Part shown: positions 1 through 21,835 of the stretch, piece after piece
Layout of the letters: each line of letters begins with the position of its first letter
Numbering within the stretch: position 1 is the first letter of the stretch
Source of the DNA: Neocallimastix lanati (nom. inval.)
Lineage: Eukaryota; Neocallimastigomycota; Neocallimastigomycetes; Neocallimastigales; Neocallimastigaceae
Direction of reading: 5' to 3'
Length of the DNA: 64,000 bases
NCBI GenBank assembly: GCA_016946835.1
Contig: JACVTC010000057.1
Coordinates: 862,501 to 926,500, forward strand
Notes under the pieces: model-generated
Seen by the model: the letters and a program-made list of their open reading frames with translations, nothing else
The model's database searches: none
Told to the model about the DNA's origin: nothing
Program-made: the position numbers and the translations under genes

Positions 1-479
1 TAGCTACATGAGAGATTAAATAATACTATACATATACAAAATAATGCTAAAGTAAAAAAATACAATAGATTCATTACAATGATAATATGTAGAAACTTCA
101 TAATATTATTAATTATACAACTCCAATGTTACAACATATCCAATTTAAAACAATATAAAACATCAGGTTCACTTTTAATAGTCTTCCAGTATTCCAATTT
201 ATACTCTTCGTACTACTAGAAGCCACTTTATAAAGAATTTTTTTTTTTTTTTTTTTTTTTAGACTAGGAAGAGAATATACTTCCAGTGCTTTATTAAAAA
301 GATTGAAATATTTTTATGTATAAATGATAAAAAAAAAAAATAACATGTATGTAAAAGATTAAGTAAAATAAAAAATAATAAAAAGTTAAGAAATAACAAA
401 TTTTAATTAATTAAAGAAAAATTTAATGTAATAAAGAATAAAAATAAGTTCAAGAGTTAAAAAAAAAAAAATTCAGTGT

Positions 480-1045
480 GATGTATACTACGAGGAGTAA
501 CATGATCACCAATTAAATCTAACATAATAAAACAAAGAAGTAACATCTTTAAAATAGATAGTGTGGTATCCACTAAACTCTCTCCTGAACCACAAGAAAG
601 ATCATCAGAAGTTGAATTACTTACTATAGGTTCTGTCTGTTTGGAACTGTGCTGTTAGTTAATGTATATTGATGAGAATTAATATGACTTCTAACTGCAT
701 TATTCCTTTGCCATATCGGTACGACGTCGGCACTCTTGGTAATGAAAGTGTTTTTGCTAAACCTCTCAAAAAGTAACTCAAGAGAGCTACTGACGATTGG
801 TATTGTACTAGCAAGGTATTTTGCAAGCCCCACAATATACGGAACAGTAGACCCCTGTGAACTTTTTAGGAGTTGTTAACTTAAATGTCTCTGTTCCCCA
901 GTATCGAATTGTAGCTCATACTTTAGAAAGGATAACCATTGATTATCATTAGAATTACAGAAAGCTGTAATTAGTACGCCTGATATAGGCTATACCTTTT
1001 CCATCAACCCTTCATGGACCTGGAAAAACAGTTGATATAAGAAAC
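480..1045 (-). pseudogene. decayed coding remnant, probably from a mobile element
   Basis: This is an island of clearly higher GC inside A/T-only DNA. On the minus strand several reading-frame pieces look like protein but are separated by stops and frame changes. One piece near 700-840 reads VGLAKYLASTIPIVSSS and continues as FERFSKNTFITKSADVV. Downstream (480-650) another frame reads STSDDLSCGSGESLVDTTL, and upstream (850-920) a third reads FKLTTPKKFTGVYCS. No single open frame, start codon or splice arrangement joins them. I do not recognise the family. A decayed retroelement is the simplest reading because such islands recur in the deserts of this window. Confidence 0.4.
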
Positions 1046-1444
1046 ACCTTTGAGAAATCTTTGAATTTATTACTCTAAATATTATGTAGTTTTTATTACT
1101 TTTATATGTCATATATAATTTATATGTTCTATAACATTAAATTAATAAATCAGCATTAACAAAAATTAATACAAACAAAACAAAAATTAAACAAAAGCAA
1201 AAGAAAAAAAAAATAATAATAACAATAATAATAATAACAATAATAATAATAATATGATTGTTATATAATTATTAATATCAAGCAATAAAAACTATCAAAA
1301 AATGTTAATTTTTAATATTAAATTCTGTATATATAATTAGTATTAAGAATTAAAAATGAATAGAAAAGCCCATCAATACTGTAATGAAATAAAAAAATTT
1401 TTTTATTAAAATTTAAATAATATTAAATTTAAATAAGTAATAAC

Positions 1445-1494
<50 letters not shown>

Positions 1495-1974
1495 GCTTTA
1501 TTTATAATATTAATGATATATTTATTAGATTTTTATCTTCGTTTCAATATTCTTATTTATTTATTTATTTATTTATTTTTATTTTTTTTTATTTTTTTTT
1601 TTATTTTTTATTATTATTAATATATGTTTTTATATCTATAATAATTTTAATTATATAATATAATCTTATAAATTTATGATATTATTATATAAATATATTT
1701 AATAAAATTATGTAATGCATCAAGTATATATATCATGATTTTTTTTTTTTTTTTTAATTTTTTATATAAAAAAAATATTTATGATATTAATTTTAAATCA
1801 CATTAGAAAATAAAAAGGATAGTGTGTTATTTTATAAAAGTGATTTAATTATTAATGAAAATTTACCAATAAAAATATACAGAATTAATGTTTACTATAT
1901 ATATATAATAAACAATTAATATTAATTTTTCTTTATTTATTGTTGTAACAAATGTTTTTATCCTGTCTTATTTT

Positions 1975-2005
<31 letters not shown>

Positions 2006-2065
2006 TTTATTTATTTATTTATTTAGTTATTTTACTATCTTCTTTTTCTTTATCGAAATTTTCCT

Positions 2066-2102
<37 letters not shown>

Positions 2103-2394
2103 TTAATTATTTTTTCTTTCACTAAAAAATAAACTAATAATTACTACTTTAATTTTAAAGATAAACTAAAAAAAAAAAAAACATACTGAAATTATTCTTT
2201 AAGTTAGAAATAATTTTACAAATCGAAAATAAGGTTATTTTTATTGTTATTCGTCGTTTCTATATTTCGTTTTTGTTGTTGTTCGTTTGCTTATTTAAAT
2301 ATATTTTATTATTCCTTATTGAATATATTTAAAATTTAATTTTATTATGAAACTTTAATGAATTACGTTTGATTTAATTATAGATTAAAATTCT
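1046..2394. other. AT-rich intergenic desert
   Basis: No gene is visible. The stretch holds (AAT)n at about 1449-1493, TTTA runs near 1555-1600, and poly(T) tracts near 1740, 1978-2004 and 2069-2097. Confidence 0.6.
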
Positions 2395-4166
2395 CTACAT
2401 AACAATCTTTGGTTCAGTAATATTTGCTGAGATACTTTTATGTGGAAGAATTGAACCACCATTAATATAGATTTCATCTTTAACGTGGACATCATCACCT
2501 AAAACGGAAACACCTTCTAAACGAGCCCATTTTCCAATGGTTGAATGCCATGCAATAATACTTTCTCTAATCCATGAATGGTCTCTAATTTTTACATCTT
2601 CTAAAATTGATGATCTCACAATTCTAACACCATCACCGATAACAACATTTGGACCAATTACAACATTTGGACCAATTTTACAACCTTCACCAATCTTTGC
2701 AGTTGGATCAATTAAAACATTACCAACAACATATGGGGCTTTAGATAACTTTTCTGGACTCTTTTTAGCAAGAGATGAAAGATATAATGACATACCAGTT
2801 AAGTAATCCTTTGGTTGACCAACATCCATCCAAAAACCTTCTAAATCTAAGCAATGTAACTGATCTTCAGCGGCCATAGCAGGGAAAATTTCCTTTTCAA
2901 TAGATGTTGGACGTAATTCAATTCTGTCAAGCATAGATGGATTGAAAATATATATACCAGCGTTAATTCTATTACCAACGAAAATTTGTGGTTTTTCAAC
3001 GAAACGATCAATAACTGAGCTATTTGGCTTGCAAACTACAACACCATACTTTGATGGTTCTTCAACCTTTGTAACCATAATGGTACCTTCAGCACCGTGA
3101 GCCTTATGGAATTTAGCTAAATAATCAAATGGGAATTCACAAATAACATCACTATTTAAGACAAAGAATGGATCATCATCTTTAGCAAGAATATCCTTAG
3201 CTAAAGCTAATGGACCAGCTGTTTAATTTATGAAAATTTTCATTATTTTTCATAATTTTATTAAAAAATCAATAAAATAAATTAAAATAAAATATAATTA
3301 ATATTAATGAACATTAATATATTCGATAAAATTCATATATTTTAATTCCATTATTGGTATTGATAATTCTAATTTCCATTTATTATAATATATATCCTTT
3401 TCTAAATTATTCTTTATTAAATAATTTCATTATTTACCTGTTCCTAAAGGTTCATTTTCAACTGAAAAAGTAATAGTAACACCAAATTCTTCTTCATATT
3501 TCTTCATGAAATTTACCATAATTTCTGGACGATAGTTAACAGCAAGAACGATATCTTTAACACCAGCCTGTTTTATTTTTTAAATATTGAATATATTTTA
3601 ACCTTTGTTTATTTTCTTATTTATTTTTATAAATAATTATATTCTTCTCAAAAATACTAACCTTAGATAAAGCCTCAATTTGATGAAGGATCATTGGTTT
3701 ATTTGCGAATTCAACTAAAGGCTTTGGAAGAGTAAGAGTTAAAGGTCTAAGACGAGTACCAAAACCTTTATTTGTTTTTAAAAAATATAATTATTATTTT
3801 TTAAATATATTTATAATATTTATATTATTAAATAAATTGTAATCTTTTCATTGTATATTGTTTTATATATATATATATTTTTATTTCTCTATTTTTTTTT
3901 ATTTTATTCAATTATTATTAATTATATTTATTAAATAAAACTTCTATTTATTTATTTTTATTATTTATCACTATTTTTTTCCCTTCTCACTATCATTTAA
4001 TTTGTTTTATTACTAGTATTACATTATTATTTTACTATTATAGGAGCAAATATTATTCGTATAAAACTTTTTTATTTATTTTTTTTATATTATTTATTAT
4101 ATATATAATAATTAGAAAAAAATTATTTTGAAGATATTTACCACCAACAAGAATAAGAGCCTTCAT
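2395..4166 (-). CDS. GDP-mannose pyrophosphorylase (mannose-1-phosphate guanylyltransferase)
   Basis: The enzyme makes GDP-mannose from mannose-1-phosphate and GTP in the cytosol, the donor for N- and O-mannosylation, GPI anchors and cell-wall mannan (established for the family). I join four exons on the minus strand: 4142-4166, 3662-3765, 3438-3567 and 2395-3218. Splice phases agree and give 360 aa, almost exactly the fungal length (about 361). Residues 8-18 read [11 protein letters not shown], the nucleotide-binding signature. FVEKP lies at about 159-163 and GFWMDVGQP at about 214-222, both typical of the nucleotidyltransferase domain. From about residue 250 hexapeptide repeats ([20 protein letters not shown]) form the C-terminal left-handed beta-helix. 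The first exon encodes only eight residues plus one base, so the real start at 4166 is easily missed and a false start at Met134 (3078) looks attractive. No premature stop is seen. Orthologue of yeast PSA1/MPG1. Confidence 0.95.
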
Positions 4167-7100
4167 TTTTATAATATTTTTTTATATGAAATTAAATTGA
4201 TTTGGATAATAAATATATCTACATTTAAAAGAAAAAAAAAATATATAATATTTATATTAATATTTATTTTACCACACCTTTATTTTATTATTTTACTTTC
4301 TCTGTTACAACTTTTTTTTTTTTTATTTATGCTTATTTATTTATAATTACTTCTATTTTTATTTTCTAATTTAAAGTATGTAATTTTTATTATTAAAAAT
4401 ATTTCTAATATTTTTTTTTAAAAATATACCATATATTATAATATTATCTCTATTTTTATACTATTTATTATAATTTTAATATTTATTTTTAACAATATAT
4501 AAAAATATATATATTTTTACTTTAAAGACTAGGTATTAATATTTTGATGATACAAAATACTTTATGTTTACTACTATTTAAATTTCTTTTTTTGAAAAAT
4601 AATAGAAAAATAAAAACAAAAAGATTTTTACGAAAATAAAAATTATGCTAAATTTATACGTATAAATATAAATTTAAAAATTAATGTATTTTATTAAACA
4701 CATTTTCTTTTTTTATAGAAAAATGAATTAATTTATATATGAAATTAAAATATAAAATATCTTGGTATTCAATATTGAAATATATTATATTATACTCCTT
4801 ATAAATATTAATACATAATAAATATAAATTAAAATATAAAAGTAATATATTGCATTTGATTGCATATTGATTTTCTATTAAATGAAATGTTTTTTATTTG
4901 AATTTTAATTATAATTAATTTGATGTAATAATTAAAATTTAAAGTAATATACTTAATTATTTATTGAATATTTTATATTCTATTATTAAAATATAAAATA
5001 TAGAAGTTGTATAATAAATTATACTTTAAAAATAAAGGTTTATATTGTATTATAATATAATATGAATGAAACAAAAATATTCATAAAAAATTTTTTATTG
5101 ACTGAATATATATTAAATATATTATTAATATATTATTAATATATTATAATTTATATTATATTAAAACTTTATTTCTTTTTAAATTTTATAATTACAAATG
5201 AATATTAATATATTAATAAAAAGTAAATATATACATATTGAACATATATTGATCAATTGAACATATATTGTTAATTGAAAGTTTATATTTAACAATAATA
5301 TAATTTATATTGTAATACATTGTATATTACATTGTTAATTATAATTAAATATATCCTAGAACTTTATGTAAAACATGATTTTTAATTTAATATATTATAT
5401 TTTTTTTCAATATATTTTAATAAGTATGAATATGTTAAATTAATATAATTTATTATTTTAATAGTATTGGTAAAATATCTTTATAAGTTTTATTAAAAAT
5501 ATTTAATATAAGATTGTATTACTTTTTATTGAATAAAGTTTTGGTAATAAATAAATCATAAAATACAGTATACAAATAATTATAATTTATAAAGTTTTAA
5601 AAATAGAAAGGAAAACTTATTAATTTAAATTTAATATAAAATATATTGAAAAAAGAAGATAGATTAAAATAAATTAAAAAATTTTATTATAATACAATCA
5701 TTTTAAACAATTTTAATTTATTAATATAATGTAACATTCCATAAAGGTAATAATGGATATTATGAAAAAGAGGATTTAACATAATTTAATATTGCAAAAT
5801 CTTAGTTTTATCTAAATAAAAATAAGGATTTTTTTACCAGTATCAATGATTTATTTATAAAATTTAATATACTTAGCCCTTTTTGTGTTACTTTAAATAA
5901 ATGTAATAATTTTATTTTAAACAAATATTTTATTTAAGCCACAATTTATATTGTTTAATTTATCTTTTTTATTTATTATATGGACATTTTAAAATTAAAT
6001 TTCTTTACATATTAATGAAATTCTTATAATTAACTGGTAAAATAAATAAATAAATAAATAAACAAAAAATAAATAAAAAATAAATAAATAGAAAATAATA
6101 AATAAATAAAAAATAAAATAAAATATAATACAATTTACTATATCAAAAAAACGAATAATATAAATAAATATTATTTCATACAATGCAATTTTATTTAGTA
6201 TAAACAATTCGCTATGAGTTTAGTAAAAATTCATATTAAAAAAATTTTTAATATTTTTTTTCTACTTGAAAAAAAGAATATTAATACTAAAGAATCATTA
6301 TTATTATTAATTTATTATTTATTTATTAATTTAATAATAATTTTTAAAATTTAAAATCTGTTTTAAAAGAAAAAAAGAAAAAACTTTTAAATTATAAATA
6401 ATAAAATTACAAGATAATGATTTTTATGAATTTAAAACATTAACAATACTACTTATAAAAATGTTAATATAACTTTTATTTTTCATAATAATAAATTAAT
6501 CTATCTTTTTTAAGCAATGTTTTTAATAATTATTGGAAAAGATAGGGTAAAATTTTATTTTTCCTTTTTAGTATAATCAATTTATTTCCATTATTACTAT
6601 TTTTCAATTTTTATTTATTTATTTATTTATTTTTATATTTATTTGTTAATTTATTTATTATTTATTTATTTATTTTTATATTTATTTATTTTTATATTTA
6701 TTTATTTATTTATATTAATTTATTATTTATTTTTATTTTTATTTATTTATTTATTTATTTATTTATATAAAAAATATTACTATTTTATTAATACTTAATA
6801 TTATTAATTAATGTTTTTATTTTTCATGTAAAAAAACTATTGGCTACTATAAATTAATTTAATCTATTAAATATTTATTGTCAAATTTGTAATGATTTAT
6901 TATATATAAATAACTTTAATATCATGACAAATACTATATATATTAAATGACTGTTATTATAAATACAATAATAGTAAGGAGAAAAGATATATGTAATACA
7001 ATAATTAAAGAATACCTTTGTTTCTACCTAAAAATAAAATAAATAAAAAAAAAATACATATATATATGTTTATATTCAAATATATAAAATTATATTTAAT

Positions 7101-8223
7101 TTACAAATTTTATACTAAAAATAATTGATTATTTTTTCATATGATTATATTTACTTACTTATATTAATTACAATACTATCCTTTTAATTAATTTGAATAT
7201 CATTAAATTATATTTTATTCATTATTAATTAATGCCAGCTTTTTAATATTAGTATTAAAAGTCTTTCATCAAGATGATTATAGGAACATTTATCATTATG
7301 ATAAAAACATTTTTTTGATACATATAAAATATATACTTATTAAAATTAAAATGGTTTAAACTTTAACTTGTATATTCGTTTAAAATATTTTTCATTAATT
7401 CTTTATATATATGTAAAACTAGGAGCAATATTAATTAAATATATATAAATTTAAAAAAAAAAAAAAAAAAGAGAATTAAAGAATTTTGAACATTATAATA
7501 TTACAAATTTTATTTATATTAAAAATGAATGTAGTACAAAATAGAAAAAGAAAACGTGAAATGATATATAGAAGAAAAAAAAAAAAAAAAAAAAGAAATA
7601 AAAATGACATTCTATTTTATCCTTTAACTGAAGTTAGAAGTTACACATTGGTTATTTTTATATAGATTTTTGTACATATCTTTTATTATTTATTATTCAT
7701 TGTTTCTTCTTTTATTATTTATTATTTATTTATTATGATTCATTTATTATTATACATTTTCATTTATTATTATATATTTACAATTATTATTATTCATTTA
7801 GTATTATACATATAATAATATTAATTTATTATTAACTGGAAGTCAAATTTTTTAAATAATTTTTCAACAATAAAATTAACATAATTATATTAAATAAAAT
7901 ATTTTTATTTATATATTTTATATATTCATGGACAAACTAAAATTTTATTAAATGTACTATTTTATATAATATTAAATTTGAGGCTATTACAAATAATTTG
8001 TGATATTATTATATTTGTTTTTTTATAATGTAATAATCATTTACAAAGCTTTTTATCATGACAAGGGAATATATAATAGCAATAAAATTTTAAATTTTTT
8101 TTTTTTTTTTAATAAAATATAAAAAAATAATATTTTATCAATAATCTATTAAATTATGATTAATATATTGAAAAAAAAATATTAATAATATAAGATAACA
8201 AGTGAAACAAAAAAATCAAAATC

Positions 8224-8254
<31 letters not shown>

Positions 8255-9471
8255 ATCATTACGGTATTTTTTGTTACAAAAAATTTTTTGTTTTTAACTT
8301 TTATTTCGAGTATTTCCTTTTGACCTAAGAAAGTGTGAATTATTTATTATACCAACATTAATAATTAATAAATATTAATAATATTTCATTAAATATTGTA
8401 AACTATAATTATTCAATATATTAATTTGATTATATAATTTTTTTTTTTTAATTTTAAAGTTTTTTATTATAAAGTATTATTATAAAATTAATACATATAA
8501 CCTTATATATATTTATTCATATTAATATATATATATATAAAAAGAGCATATGATCATATTTTATCCCTATATTTTGAAATTATCATTATAAAAAAAAATT
8601 AGAAAAAGATACTCTGCTTTAATCAGTTTAATTAATTAAAAATAATTATTATATTCCTATTTTTATTTAATACATATAAAATTTGTAGATATTTTTTTTA
8701 TGATTATTTAATTATATTTTTAATTATTACTTCTTTTTTTGTTTTAATTATTTTTTTTTTTTTTTTTTTTTTTTTTTTGATTATATTATCATACTTAATG
8801 ATATTTAATAGAATATTTTTAATTGGGGTATGATTTTCATTCATAAACCTGTTAATATTAAAAATAAATTAATTATGTTAAATAAATATGACAATATCAT
8901 ATTGTGAAACATTTTATAATAAATCTTATTTTATAATATTATTTTCATTAAAATCATAAATTTATGACAAAATGATATAATTATCTTATTTTTTAAACAA
9001 TCATAACTATAAAAATATACATAAATATACATATATTTAACATTGTGAACCACTTTTTATACTGTATCCACTAAAAAATATCGAGATTGACTTATATTTT
9101 GAAACTTTTAAGGAGAAATCTGTTTAAAAGTATATATATTTTAATAATTTGATAACTATATATTGTATATTTTACATATTATTATTATTTTATTTATATA
9201 TATATATCTATTTTAATTAGTTATATAATACAACATAATAAAAATGTTATTTTTTTATTTATTTTATTTTATTTTTTTTTTTATTTTAATATATTAATTT
9301 TTTATAATATAATAATTTATATAAAGTTAAAAGATAATTTTTTTCTTTATATTAATATATATGAAATATGCTATAAATTTTTATTATATTAATATTATAA
9401 AAGCATTTAATATTAATGAAATATATAATTTTGAAAATAAAGCTAATATATTATAAAGATATAAAAAAATG

Positions 9472-9508
<37 letters not shown>

Positions 9509-9662
9509 TGTAATATAAATAATAGCTATTTTCTATTTTATTTTATTTCTTTTTTTTTTTTTTTTTTTTTTTGGTTTATATGAAAAAATTTAATAAGATT
9601 TTGAAATATAAATATATATATATTTGATAGTTTTTTCTCTCTAAATGTATAAATTTTATTTT

Positions 9663-9717
<55 letters not shown>

Positions 9718-10091
9718 ATAAAAAAAGATAATTTCTTATAAAAAGAAAAATATATATATATATAATTATAATAAAATAATAATAATAAATATCTATGAGA
9801 AAAAAATTATTTTATAAAATGGTTATTTTATATTAATTTTTTTCTCTTTTCATTTCATTTATTTATAAATTTATCTTTTTTATATTTTTATTTGAATATT
9901 TTTTAATATTCATTATTTATATATTTAATTATGATAATGTTTTAAAATATATGTTATATTGAAGTATATTGAGATAGTTGGTTTATGTTATCAATAATTA
10001 AACAATAATACTTTTATTAGATATGTTAAATAAATATATTGCTTTTTTTTTTTTTTTTTATTTTTATTTTTTATTTTAATTTAATTCATAG

Positions 10092-10128
<37 letters not shown>

Positions 10129-10139
10129 TTTATTTATTT
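4167..10139. other. 6-kb AT-rich intergenic desert
   Basis: No gene is supported. It contains TTTA/ATTT runs (6600-6770), long poly(A) (about 8225-8251) and poly(T) (about 8750-8778, 9550-9572, and 9666-9710, one of the longest homopolymers in the window), and AT dinucleotide runs (9485-9509, 10096-10125). A short protein-like phrase (NVTFHKGNNGYYEKEDLT, + strand near 5730-5780) ends in a stop and has no supported continuation. Confidence 0.6.
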
Positions 10140-17512
<7,373 letters not shown>

Positions 17513-19080
17513 ATTTTATGTATACATAAAAATAAGCAATTTTTATATTTAAACTTCTATTAACAAAAAACACTATTGAAATTTGAAATATATATATTAT
17601 AAAGCAGTATTACAGAGATATTATATAGTATTTCACTTTTTGTTTTATAAATATTATTAATGAATTTTTTATGTATTAAATTAGTAATTTTAATAATAAT
17701 AACAAAAGTAAAAGATATATAGAATATTTTATAATTAATGAAAAAATATATAATAAATTAAATAAAAATAGTTTATTATATATAATCCAATTTATTTATT
17801 ATTATTATTTTTTATTTATTCTTATTTTTATTTTTTATTTTCATCTAATTAATAAAAAATATTTTGGATATTTGTGCAATTGGTTTTTTTTTTTTTTTTT
17901 TTTTTTTTTTATTTTATTTTATTTTATTTTATTTTATTTTATTTTATTTTATTTTATTTTATTAGCAATGATAAGTAATATTGAAATAAATTGGTATAAA
18001 ATATTAATATTTCATCAATAAAATATTTATAGTAAAATTCTATTCCATATTTATTAATTCTTGTATAATTGTTTTTTTTTTTATTTCATAAATTTAATTT
18101 TGGTATTGTTCAATTTTGTTATTTGTCTATATATACTAAAATTATAATAATCCAAAATATAATGAATAAATTATAACTATTTAAGAAAGTTATAATTTCT
18201 TAATTAACAATATAACTAAAATGTTATAAAGATTTTTCCTATTATTATATAGTTAGTCATTTAATTTATTTTATTTTTATTTATGAAATCAATAATTTAT
18301 AGAATAATAATTATATTTTAAAAATATTTAATTATTACTATTAACATATATTTTTTAATTATAATTTAATGCAAATATTTATGTTTTTATAATATTATTA
18401 TTATGTTACTTTTATATATATTTTACGTAAATATGATAAAAAACAATATAAATTAAAACATATGAAATAAAAAGAAAGCCAATTATACAAATCCATTATT
18501 AAAATTATAAATTATCTTAAAATTTAAATATATAGTTTTTTTCTTTCTCTTTTTTTTTTTTTTTTTTTGGATTATATTGAAAAAATAATAAATACGATTA
18601 TTTATTATTACTTATTCTATTATTATAGAAAGATTTTTGATATATTTCATATTGTTTAAATTAATAAATAGTAATTTATAGTTTGAGAAACAATAATTTT
18701 AATTATATATTATTATATTCAAAATTATTATAAATTTTAGCTTTCATATAGATTTAAATTTTTAATAAAATCTTTTTTTTTTTATTTTATTTTTTTCTTA
18801 CATTTATTTTATTTTTAATATATGAAGAATTTAAAATTCAATTCATTTTATTTTTAAAAGTTACTATTTATATCTTAAAATATATGAAATATATATATAT
18901 ATATTTTAGTATCTACAAATTCTAATATAATTTAAAGTTTATAATTGTATAAATCAATATTGATTTCTTGATTAAAAAATTTAAATGAAAATATTTTAAT
19001 ATTTTCATAATTATAATTATAGATATTTAGTATTAAAAATATATAAATATATAGTAAATTCTATGATAAAAAATAGTAAA

Positions 19081-19117
<37 letters not shown>

Positions 19118-19463
19118 ATTTGCTTTGTAAAAGATAAACTAATGTTAAATTTTTACAACAAGATAAAGTAAAAAGATAAAAAGAAAAAAAACATTGGAAA
19201 AAACTGAATATCAAAAATAAAAATAGTAATAGTTATGTAATAATTGTATAATAAAATATTACATATATATATTTTTAGTATACAAATTTAACTAAAAATA
19301 ATGATAAAAAAAAAAAAAAAAGTAAAATATTGATAATTGATGTTAATTTTTTACTTAAAATGAAAAATATTTAGTAAATATTTATATAAATATTATTAAA
19401 ATAATTAATTTGAAAATAAAAGAAGATTTATATAAACTTATCTAAATTTTAAAATAAGAATAA

Positions 19464-19505
<42 letters not shown>

Positions 19506-19848
19506 CTTAATATGATAAAAGAACTAATTTAAAATTTCTTTATAAAAAAAAATTATTGGTATAATAAAAGAATATATTAACAATAAATTTAGATAAAATA
19601 AAATGTAACAATTTTTATTGCTAAAATTTTTCAATTATTCAAATCTTATTCATAAAAAAATATATTATTTCATTTAAACATTTGGGTAAATTAAAGCCAA
19701 TATAATTAAATATGTTTAAAGTTCTAAATATATTAAATATATAAAGAAATAAATTTCTAATTGTTTCAACTATTTTTGGTTTTGTTTTATTTTAATCCTG
19801 AAAAAATACTATTCGATGTAAATATTTATATATATTAAGAAAGCTTTC

Positions 19849-19897
<49 letters not shown>

Positions 19898-20084
19898 AAA
19901 TATATTAATATATTTTAATAATTAAATTCAAGTTTAATACTATTGAAAATTAGTATATATAGTATATATATAAAGAAATAATGCTAGAATTGAAAACTAG
20001 AATTGAAAACAACACTATTTACTATTTATTAATTTCAAAATTTATTAAAAATTAAATTACAATTTAATTTTCTATCTAGAAAAG

Positions 20085-20172
<88 letters not shown>

Positions 20173-21089
20173 TATAAAAGAGTTATGAATTAAAAAATTT
20201 TTTTTTATTTAAGAAGATTATTAATTATATGATATATTTTAGTAATTAAGTTTTTTTTTTTTTTTTTTGAAAAAAAAAAATTTCACCTTATTGATAAGTT
20301 AATAGAAATACAGATGATTATTAGCCTTAATATAATTTAGAAATATGTTATTAGAAATAGTTATATTTTAATATATTTTTAAAACAATACAATAAACGAT
20401 ATAATAATAATTACATATTATTAGTATAATTAATAGTAACTTTATATTAATTGTAATTGGATCATTATAGAAAGTTAGAATAAAAATTATAATTTATAGT
20501 GTTCATATAAATGTCATTTAAATGGTTTTTTAATAATATTTATGATATTAATTTACATGTTCATAAAAAAAAAAATTTAATAACTAATATTAATAGAATT
20601 AACTTTTCTAATAAAATAAAAAAAGGAAAAAAATTTAGTTTTAAAAATTGGAATAAAGAATTTTTTTTTTTTTTCTTCTTTTCCTTTTTTTTATTAATTT
20701 ATTTTTTTTTTAAAAAAAATAAAAAAAAAAAAAATTAATAATTAAAGTTTAATTATAAATATTTCAATTTTTGCTTATTTATATATAAAATAAAAGTTAA
20801 ATATAAATAATTGATGCTAAACGGAAAAATTATTGTTAAAGCAAAATTTGTAGTAAAAAGAAACATTAATTATCTATAATTAAAGGATAAATTAAGAATG
20901 ATAAGTAATAATATACATAATTCCAAAAAATGAAATTGATCAATTATTATCTTTTTTATTAAAAATAACAAAGCCTTCATTATCTTCAAATTTAATATAT
21001 TTAAATCCTAATTCATAATATTTAATAAATATTTAATTAAATGATTTGTTTTTCATTCCTTTTTATAAAAATAATGCTTCTGATTTATT
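17513..21089. other. AT-rich intergenic desert
   Basis: No gene is supported. It holds poly(T) at about 17885-17910 followed by an ATTTT pentamer run to about 17961, poly(A) at 19083-19116 and about 19853-19891, (AAT)n at about 19467-19504, and (TTA)n at about 20089-20167. An open stretch at 20511-20738 (+) is Lys/Asn/Phe-rich and dominated by homopolymer runs, and I do not support it as a gene. Confidence 0.55.
20089..20167. repeat. (TTA)n microsatellite
   Basis: About 26 perfect trinucleotide units in intergenic DNA. Confidence 0.9.
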
Positions 21090-21145
21090 ATAGATTATTA
21101 ACTCCATTCTCGATTAAGAATTTTACAATTCTTAAATTTTCTTTA
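20940..21145 (-). pseudogene. possible ankyrin-repeat gene fragment
   Basis: On the minus strand, bases about 21095-21141 read LRIVKFLIENGVN, which resembles the second helix and loop of an ankyrin repeat (xxIVKxLIENGAN). Further along, other pieces (KYYELGFKYIKFEDNEGF) look like protein but are separated by stops. No start, no complete repeat and no clean splice sites were found. A decayed fragment is the best explanation; chance resemblance is possible in this Asn/Ile/Lys-biased DNA. Confidence 0.25.
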
Positions 21146-21277
21146 TATCAATGAAGTATTAATATTTTTATCTTTTAGATTGAGTTTTATTCCATTTATT
21201 GTTAAATAATATGAAAAAAATTTTTTTTATTTACTTAATATATTTTATAATATAGAGTTTTTTTTTTTTTTTTTTTA

Positions 21278-21660
21278 GGGTTAAGATTAACGAGAGAGTC
21301 TCTCTTTTAAAAGTATCAGACTCTTATTGAATTCTTTGCCATACTGTTTGTCTAACCCTAACCTGTCTCAAAGTAAGATTAATATGAAAAACATTCTCTA
21401 AACGCTGCTTTACACGACTGGCTTCTTTTCAAAGATTTATTGATCTCTTGAACCATCATCGAGGAAAGAATAGCTACACTAATCCTCTCACAGATCAAGT
21501 GCTCTCTTCACTAGCAATTATATATGTCTAACAACAGGAATACTTACCATAGCGAGTAAGCACCAATCCCATATAAATTCAGGAAGTAGTTGTAGGGTCG
21601 ATCCAGAAACCTTATGTGTGTCAGTACCAATACTAACCACTAGAATAAAAACTGGAAAGA
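21278..21660 (-). mobile_element. dispersed element remnant, copy A (inverted relative to copy B at 53824-54200)
   Basis: This GC-richer island can be aligned by eye with the reverse complement of 53824-54200 along nearly its whole length. Shared stretches include ctcttcactagcaattatat, tataaattcaggaagtag and ggaatacttacca. On the minus strand it reads HKVSGSTLQLLPEFIW; copy B reads HKVTGSTLGLLPEFIW on the plus strand, so the shared sequence was once coding. Right after it both copies carry a donor-like gtaagtattcctg. Both are broken by stops and frame changes. Family not recognised. Confidence 0.7.
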
Positions 21661-21802
21661 CTTATTAATGATAAAGAAATTTTTAAGAATTATCAAGTTG
21701 ATTGAGATATAAGCACTCAATTAGAAAATAAATAAATAAATATTTATTTATTTATTTATTTATTTATTTATCAAAATGACTAATCTTTGTTTCTTTTTTA
21801 AA

Positions 21803-21835
<33 letters not shown>

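Noticed and set aside
2537-2806. Plus-strand open frame opposite the pyrophosphorylase beta-helix
   Set aside because: Antisense shadow of a well-supported coding exon. The same applies to 10473-10739 and 16153-16350.
2395-3078. A 227-aa protein starting at Met134 of GDP-mannose pyrophosphorylase
   Set aside because: The frame is open upstream and connects through three introns to the conserved N-terminus, giving the full expected length.
20511-20738. Lys/Asn/Phe-rich open frame
   Set aside because: Composition equals local A/T background and the end is pure homopolymer; no splice or homology support.
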